DNA of 64,000 nucleotides. Source: Utricularia gibba. Taxonomy: Eukaryota; Streptophyta; Magnoliopsida; Lamiales; Lentibulariaceae. The position numbers and the translations under genes are program-made. Below, piece after piece: positions 62,181 through 64,000 of the stretch (its first letter is position 1; every line of letters starts with the position of its first letter). Below the pieces are notes generated by a model. That model was not told the DNA's origin. It did not search any database and saw nothing but the letters and a program-made list of their open reading frames with translations. The stretch lies in assembly GCA_002189035.1 (NCBI GenBank), contig NEEC01000014.1, forward strand, positions 1,118,501 to 1,182,500, read 5' to 3'.

Positions 62181-63431
62181 TCTCTCCAGGGATCGAACAC
62201 CCAAATGCGAGTGGGCGATTCAGAGGTTTCCGCGGAACGTCGTGAAATCCGATGACGACGAAGAAGAAGATATGGGAGAATAATGTGACGGAGAAAGTAG
62301 CGGCGGAGTCTACTAGGAAGATGGGAGAGAAAGAACTCACCGCCCTCTGAACAGCTAGCAGCCGCTTCTAATTTCCTTCATCCACTGAACACACATCACC
62401 GAATCCCCAAACCGGCCACGTAGGATGCCGGTTTTCTAAATCCCCTGCCAAACCGGGTACAGTACGGAATGCATGAAAACCTTCTATTTTTTTAAAAAAA
62501 ATTATTATTTAGAAATAATAAAAATTCAAGCCTCACTCTGGGCTTCAACACGCCTCGCACACAGGCCTGGCCCAGCCCGCTCCACATAGGCCCATGGGCT
62601 ATTTCGCAATTTCCCAGATTCCTGTGGTCGAAAAAGAAATTTGAGGACAAAAACGTAAATATCGCCTTGAGGATGATCGTACACAAGAAGACAAACCAAA
62701 TGTCACTTCATGATTAAATGCGACACATCACATATTTTGGAATAAATTAATTCCTGAAATTTAGAAGACGGCAACTGAAAACGACAACTGATGCGTGTGC
62801 TAAAATAAATGCAATTATTTATTTATCTACTTTTTTAGAACAGGGGGCCTTTTCATTAAATACTATCACTAACATGCGCCTGATCTTGAATAAAGTGACA
62901 GGTGAACAAGAACATCAAGCATTGGGGGAATGAACATGACCATGTTCTTTTTTTTATCTTCAGAAACAAAAAAAACTAAAAAATTCCAATAAATTATCTG
63001 TAACACATATTAATTAAGGTCATGTTGCGGTTAGTAATGGGATCAAATTTAAAATTAAAAAAATGATATTAACTTATATATATACACTTTGCCTAATAAA
63101 AAATGCAATAACAAACCCATGGTGGAGTGGTAGTTGCCACGTCATGTGAAGGTGACGTTACTTATGCCTTGTCTCACATTATCCGTATGTCACATCAACA
63201 TGCCGCATGGCATGCCCGATTTTCGTACCACATGGTTGTTGGTCGACATCCATGAATTCACCGCGGTAAAAACAGATTTTTTACTGTAAAGACCAACCCA
63301 GCCCATGAATTGTACGGCGCCGTGCAACTAGAGGGGGGTAATTTAATGAATATTGTTTTTTTAATTGAATAAGACCTAAGAAAAAAATCAATATTGTAAC
63401 TGACTGCACCTATGAGCATTTCCTGGATCGC
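62181..63431. other. PDH promoter and AT-rich spacer
   Basis: Bases 62560-62600 contain several GGCCC/GGGCC motifs (GGCCTGGCCCAGCCC, AGGCCCATGGGCT), possibly part of a promoter for the minus-strand PDH gene. Bases 62700-63420 are AT-rich without a gene and include the receptor kinase 3' UTR. Confidence 0.45.
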
Positions 63432-64000
63432 TTACTCCAGATGATAAACTGTGGAGGAAGAGGACAAATTAGTGAATGAAGAATTAGGGGGCCCTTGGAA
63501 CATGAACGTCGCCGGATTCGATGCCGCGGACGACGAGGAGTTCTGGGCAACTGTCGACGACGGTTTACTTTCGGATCCGGCCGGTGGATCGTGCTTGATT
63601 TCTTTCAGTAGTGCTACTACGTCTTTCATCGTCGGCCGATCTTCCGGACGGTTGCTGGTGCACAGAAGCGCGATTCCTAGGGCTTGCAGCATTTCCTGGA
63701 TTTGCGAATCTGGATTCCCTTGGAGTGTTTGATCGATCACTTCCACTGGATTTTTCTTGATTTTCAGATGATCGCGGATCCATTGGATAATGTGCTGCCC
63801 GTCGGGGAACGATTTGTCGATAGGTTCTTTTCCAGTGATTATCTCCATTAAAACAACGCCGTAGCTGTAGACATCGCTTTTCTCGCTTATCCTCGCCATC
63901 GAAGAATACTCTGGAGAACCAGCATTTTTAAGCAAACTTTTGAAAAAACATCTGCTGCGTATTGTTTGAGAAGAAGACGAACCTGGAGCGAAGTACCCAT
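63432..64000 (-). CDS. LRR receptor-like kinase, C-terminal part (cut by window edge)
   Basis: Only the end of the kinase domain is inside the window: last exon 63910-63432, preceded by an intron (63982-63911) and the tip of the previous exon (64000-63983). Reading across the junction gives GYFAPEYSSMARISEKSDVY, then SYGVVLMEIITGKEPIDKSF, QALGIALLCTSNRPEDRPTM and KDVVALLKEIKHD. This fits LRR-XI type receptor kinases, peptide-hormone receptors at the plasma membrane. The tail is Ser/Asn-rich (NSSSSAASNPATFMFQG) and ends SSSTVYHLE. Which receptor cannot be said from this fragment. Confidence 0.88.
   Translation of the reverse strand, partial: GYFAPGSSSSQTIRSRCFFKSLLKNAGSPEYSSMARISEKSDVYSYGVVLMEIITGKEPIDKSFPDGQHIIQWIRDHLKIKKNPVEVIDQTLQGNPDSQIQEMLQALGIALLCTSNRPEDRPTMKDVVALLKEIKHDPPAGSESKPSSTVAQNSSSSAASNPATFMFQGPPNSSFTNLSSSSTVYHLE

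Overview
The window is a gene-dense piece of a flowering-plant (almost certainly eudicot) nuclear genome. The evidence is interrupted genes with short GT-AG introns, AT-rich spacers, and families found only in plants or in plant form: alpha-expansin, GPI-anchored lipid-transfer protein, chloroplast glutamyl-tRNA synthetase, CLPS1, a fibrillin/PAP protein, WNK, a ROP GTPase, plastid pyruvate dehydrogenase E1-alpha and a MIR159 hairpin. I found no bacterial operons, CRISPR, phage or plasmid features. The species cannot be named from the sequence.

Layout: an AT-rich spacer (1-1.5 kb); a divergent alpha-expansin (-); a shuffled-repeat spacer and an mTERF-like remnant (-); organellar GluRS (-); an unknown 208-aa protein (-); a GPI-anchored LTP (+); mitochondrial ribosomal protein mS35 (+) facing BUB1 (-); AMSH deubiquitinase (+), divergent from BUB1; DR1/NC2-beta (+) facing CLPS1 (-); MIR159 (-); about 1.8 kb of AT-rich spacer; a plastid-lipid-associated protein (+); CCDC12/Cwf18 (+) facing HBS1/SKI7 (-); an F-box/FBD protein (+) facing UFSP2 (-); ATG16 (-); a RING E3 ligase (+); an O-fucosyltransferase-like protein (+); IGPS (-), divergent from WNK (+); WNK facing a type-II ROP (-); TFB4 of TFIIH (-); an unknown multi-pass membrane protein (-); PDH E1-alpha (-); and the 3' end of an LRR receptor kinase (-) cut by the window edge.

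Most genes are housekeeping (organelle translation and proteolysis, transcription, splicing, RNA quality control, autophagy, ubiquitin/UFM1 cycles, tryptophan and acetyl-CoA supply). They look like ordinary neighbours, not a functional cluster. I rebuilt exon models by hand. For 18 genes the summed coding length is an exact multiple of three, and many predicted lengths are close to those I recall for Arabidopsis relatives.

The most striking signal is technical or evolutionary. Seven otherwise intact conserved genes (BUB1, PAP-like, HBS1, ATG16, RING, IGPS, WNK) and the mTERF remnant each fall out of frame by what looks like one missing base; in all but BUB1 the site is a short homopolymer, mostly G/C. 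This looks like consensus error in the assembly rather than biology, and any automatic annotation here will be wrong at those points. Biological highlights are the MIR159 hairpin, an ATG16 start codon split by an intron, a ROP whose first C-terminal cysteine is Tyr, a hidden GPI-signal exon in the LTP gene, three GC-AG introns, and an expansin with a degraded catalytic motif. I found no previously undescribed biological system.
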